Shown here piece by piece: positions 14,307-15,339 of a stretch of DNA of 15,339 nt (the first letter of the stretch is position 1; the number at the start of each line of letters is the position of its first letter). This stretch comes from Flavobacterium sp. (GTDB taxonomy: Bacteria > Bacteroidota > Bacteroidia > Flavobacteriales > Flavobacteriaceae). The translations under genes and the position numbers were made by a program. The notes under the pieces were generated by a model that was given only the letters and a program-made list of their open reading frames with translations, ran no database searches and was not told where the DNA came from. The DNA lies in assembly GCF_030146175.1 (NCBI RefSeq), contig NZ_JASLCE010000157.1, forward strand, positions 1 through 15,339, read 5' to 3'.

Positions 14307-15339
14307 ATGAAACAAAAACTACATCGCCTATCATTAAAGTACGCCATGTTCCTAGTGGTATGCTTTATGGGGCTAAACACATGGGGACAGGTGAGTATTA
14401 CTGCTTTGCCTTACACCAAATCGGACAATTTTGATGCATACAACCCGGGCAATTCAACAGATGCGAATAATACGATTCCGGCAGGTTGGTCCTTAGCAAG
14501 TACTTCAGCCACTTTTAATGGAAGAGCTACCGGTACGGGGACTGCAGGTGGATTTTACGCCTATGGGGTGACATCACCAGTAGCAAACTTTAGTTTAGGG
14601 GCCCTGGCTTCGGGTTCTAGTAATACACACACGTATAAACTAAGTTTTGTAAATAATTCAGGAACAACAATTACCTCGTTGAAAATTTCCTGGGATTATC
14701 AGCAATGGCGCTACGGAGGTGCTAATACTTCCGGATGGGATCTTACGGGAACCGGTGCATTAGCCACTAATACGACTTTAAATGCAAAAGACTTTTCAGG
14801 AGTGGCAACCGGAACAAATGGTAACGTTTCCACCACACCGGTAGCAGAATTTACCTTAACTGGGCTGAATATTGCTGCCGGAGCATCCTTTGGATTTAGC
14901 TGGGTAACAACGAATCTATCAGGAGCGGATAACGGAGTGTCGATCGATAACTTTAATATGACGGCTACAGGTTTGCCGCCAGTAGCGCCAGTGGTTACGG
15001 GAGCTACTTTTAACGGAACGGTAGGAACGGCTTTTAGTCAGACTATTTCGGCTACAGGTAATCCAACAAGCTATGCGTTGGTAACAGGAACTTTACCAGC
15101 GGGATTGTCATTAAATACCACAACAGGAGCCATTACCGGAACACCAACAGCTGTTTCTACGGCTTCGGTAACAGTAAAAGCAACTAATACTGTGGGAGAT
15201 AGTGACCCGGCAACCATCAATTTTAATATTGTAAAAGGAAATCAAACGATAACATTCGCGAATGTTAACAAGCAATATGGTGACGCGGATTTTGCCTTAA
15301 CGGGAACAGCCAGTTCTGGATTGACGGTTACCTATACGA
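14307..15339 (+). CDS. 5' part of a large secreted protein with putative-Ig and MBG modules
   Basis: The frame from ATG 14307 is open to the window edge: 344 residues, with the C-terminus missing. Signal peptide: MKQKLHRLSLKY, core AMFLVVCFMGL, cleavage TWG|Q after residue 27. Residues about 29-222 form a beta domain (FDAYNPGN, IPAGWSL, GGFYAYG, YKLSFVNNSGTTI, LKISWDYQQWRYGG, VSIDNFNMTATG) of the jelly-roll kind often found at the N-terminus of Bacteroidota surface proteins. Residues about 225-310 are a putative-Ig (He_PIG-type) domain (GTAFSQTISATG, LPAGLSLNTTTGAITGTPT). From about 311 an MBG-type module begins (QTITFANVNKQYGDADFAL). Proteins with this order usually carry many MBG repeats and a T9SS sorting domain, but that part is not in view. 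It has its own promoter box and follows a terminator. Likely a long surface adhesin. Confidence 0.9.
   Translation, partial: MKQKLHRLSLKYAMFLVVCFMGLNTWGQVSITALPYTKSDNFDAYNPGNSTDANNTIPAGWSLASTSATFNGRATGTGTAGGFYAYGVTSPVANFSLGALASGSSNTHTYKLSFVNNSGTTITSLKISWDYQQWRYGGANTSGWDLTGTGALATNTTLNAKDFSGVATGTNGNVSTTPVAEFTLTGLNIAAGASFGFSWVTTNLSGADNGVSIDNFNMTATGLPPVAPVVTGATFNGTVGTAFSQTISATGNPTSYALVTGTLPAGLSLNTTTGAITGTPTAVSTASVTVKATNTVGDSDPATINFNIVKGNQTITFANVNKQYGDADFALTGTASSGLTVTYT

Overview
The window looks like chromosomal DNA of a Bacteroidota bacterium, most likely Flavobacteriaceae and Flavobacterium-like. The evidence is type A and type B type IX secretion system (T9SS) C-terminal sorting domains, GEVED / Ig_7 / PKD-like / MBG surface modules, A-rich leaders instead of Shine-Dalgarno sites, TANNTTTG-type promoter boxes, and signal peptides that leave Gln at +1. 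All genes are on the + strand. I see no RNA genes, mobile elements, CRISPR arrays or metabolic genes.

Layout: (1) 1-758 is the 3' end of a large secreted protein with Ig-like repeats and a type A sorting domain. (2) 1012-6456 encodes a 1814-residue modular adhesin-like protein: N-terminal beta module, FN3, three GEVED+FN3 units of exactly 243 residues, Ig_7 and PKD-like domains that each appear to hold an inserted beta domain, and a type A sorting domain. (3) 6728-9964 encodes a 1078-residue paralogue with the same ends but none of the three GEVED+FN3 units. Each of these three units ends in a strong rho-independent terminator, so they are probably transcribed separately. (4) 10161-14067 is a probable three-gene operon with one promoter box in front and a terminator behind. 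It encodes a TIG/lamin-tail/Ig protein of 547 residues, a three-repeat PKD-like protein of 357 residues, and a type B (gliding-motility-associated) sorting-domain protein of about 372 residues. (5) 14307 to the window end is the 5' part of another large secreted protein with putative-Ig and MBG modules.

The region is therefore a cell-surface adhesin island built from reshuffled modules. Types 1-3 should be exported by T9SS and attached through type A sorting domains. In the operon only the last protein has a recognisable T9SS signal. The two upstream proteins share a short C-terminal tail, PTTxxIx[Y/F]N, and one of them shares its head domain with the type B protein. My inference is that the three form a surface complex or filament whose two upstream subunits are exported or assembled through that tail. 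This is the most likely undescribed element here. The other main points are the exact three-unit difference between the two paralogues and the nested domain insertions.
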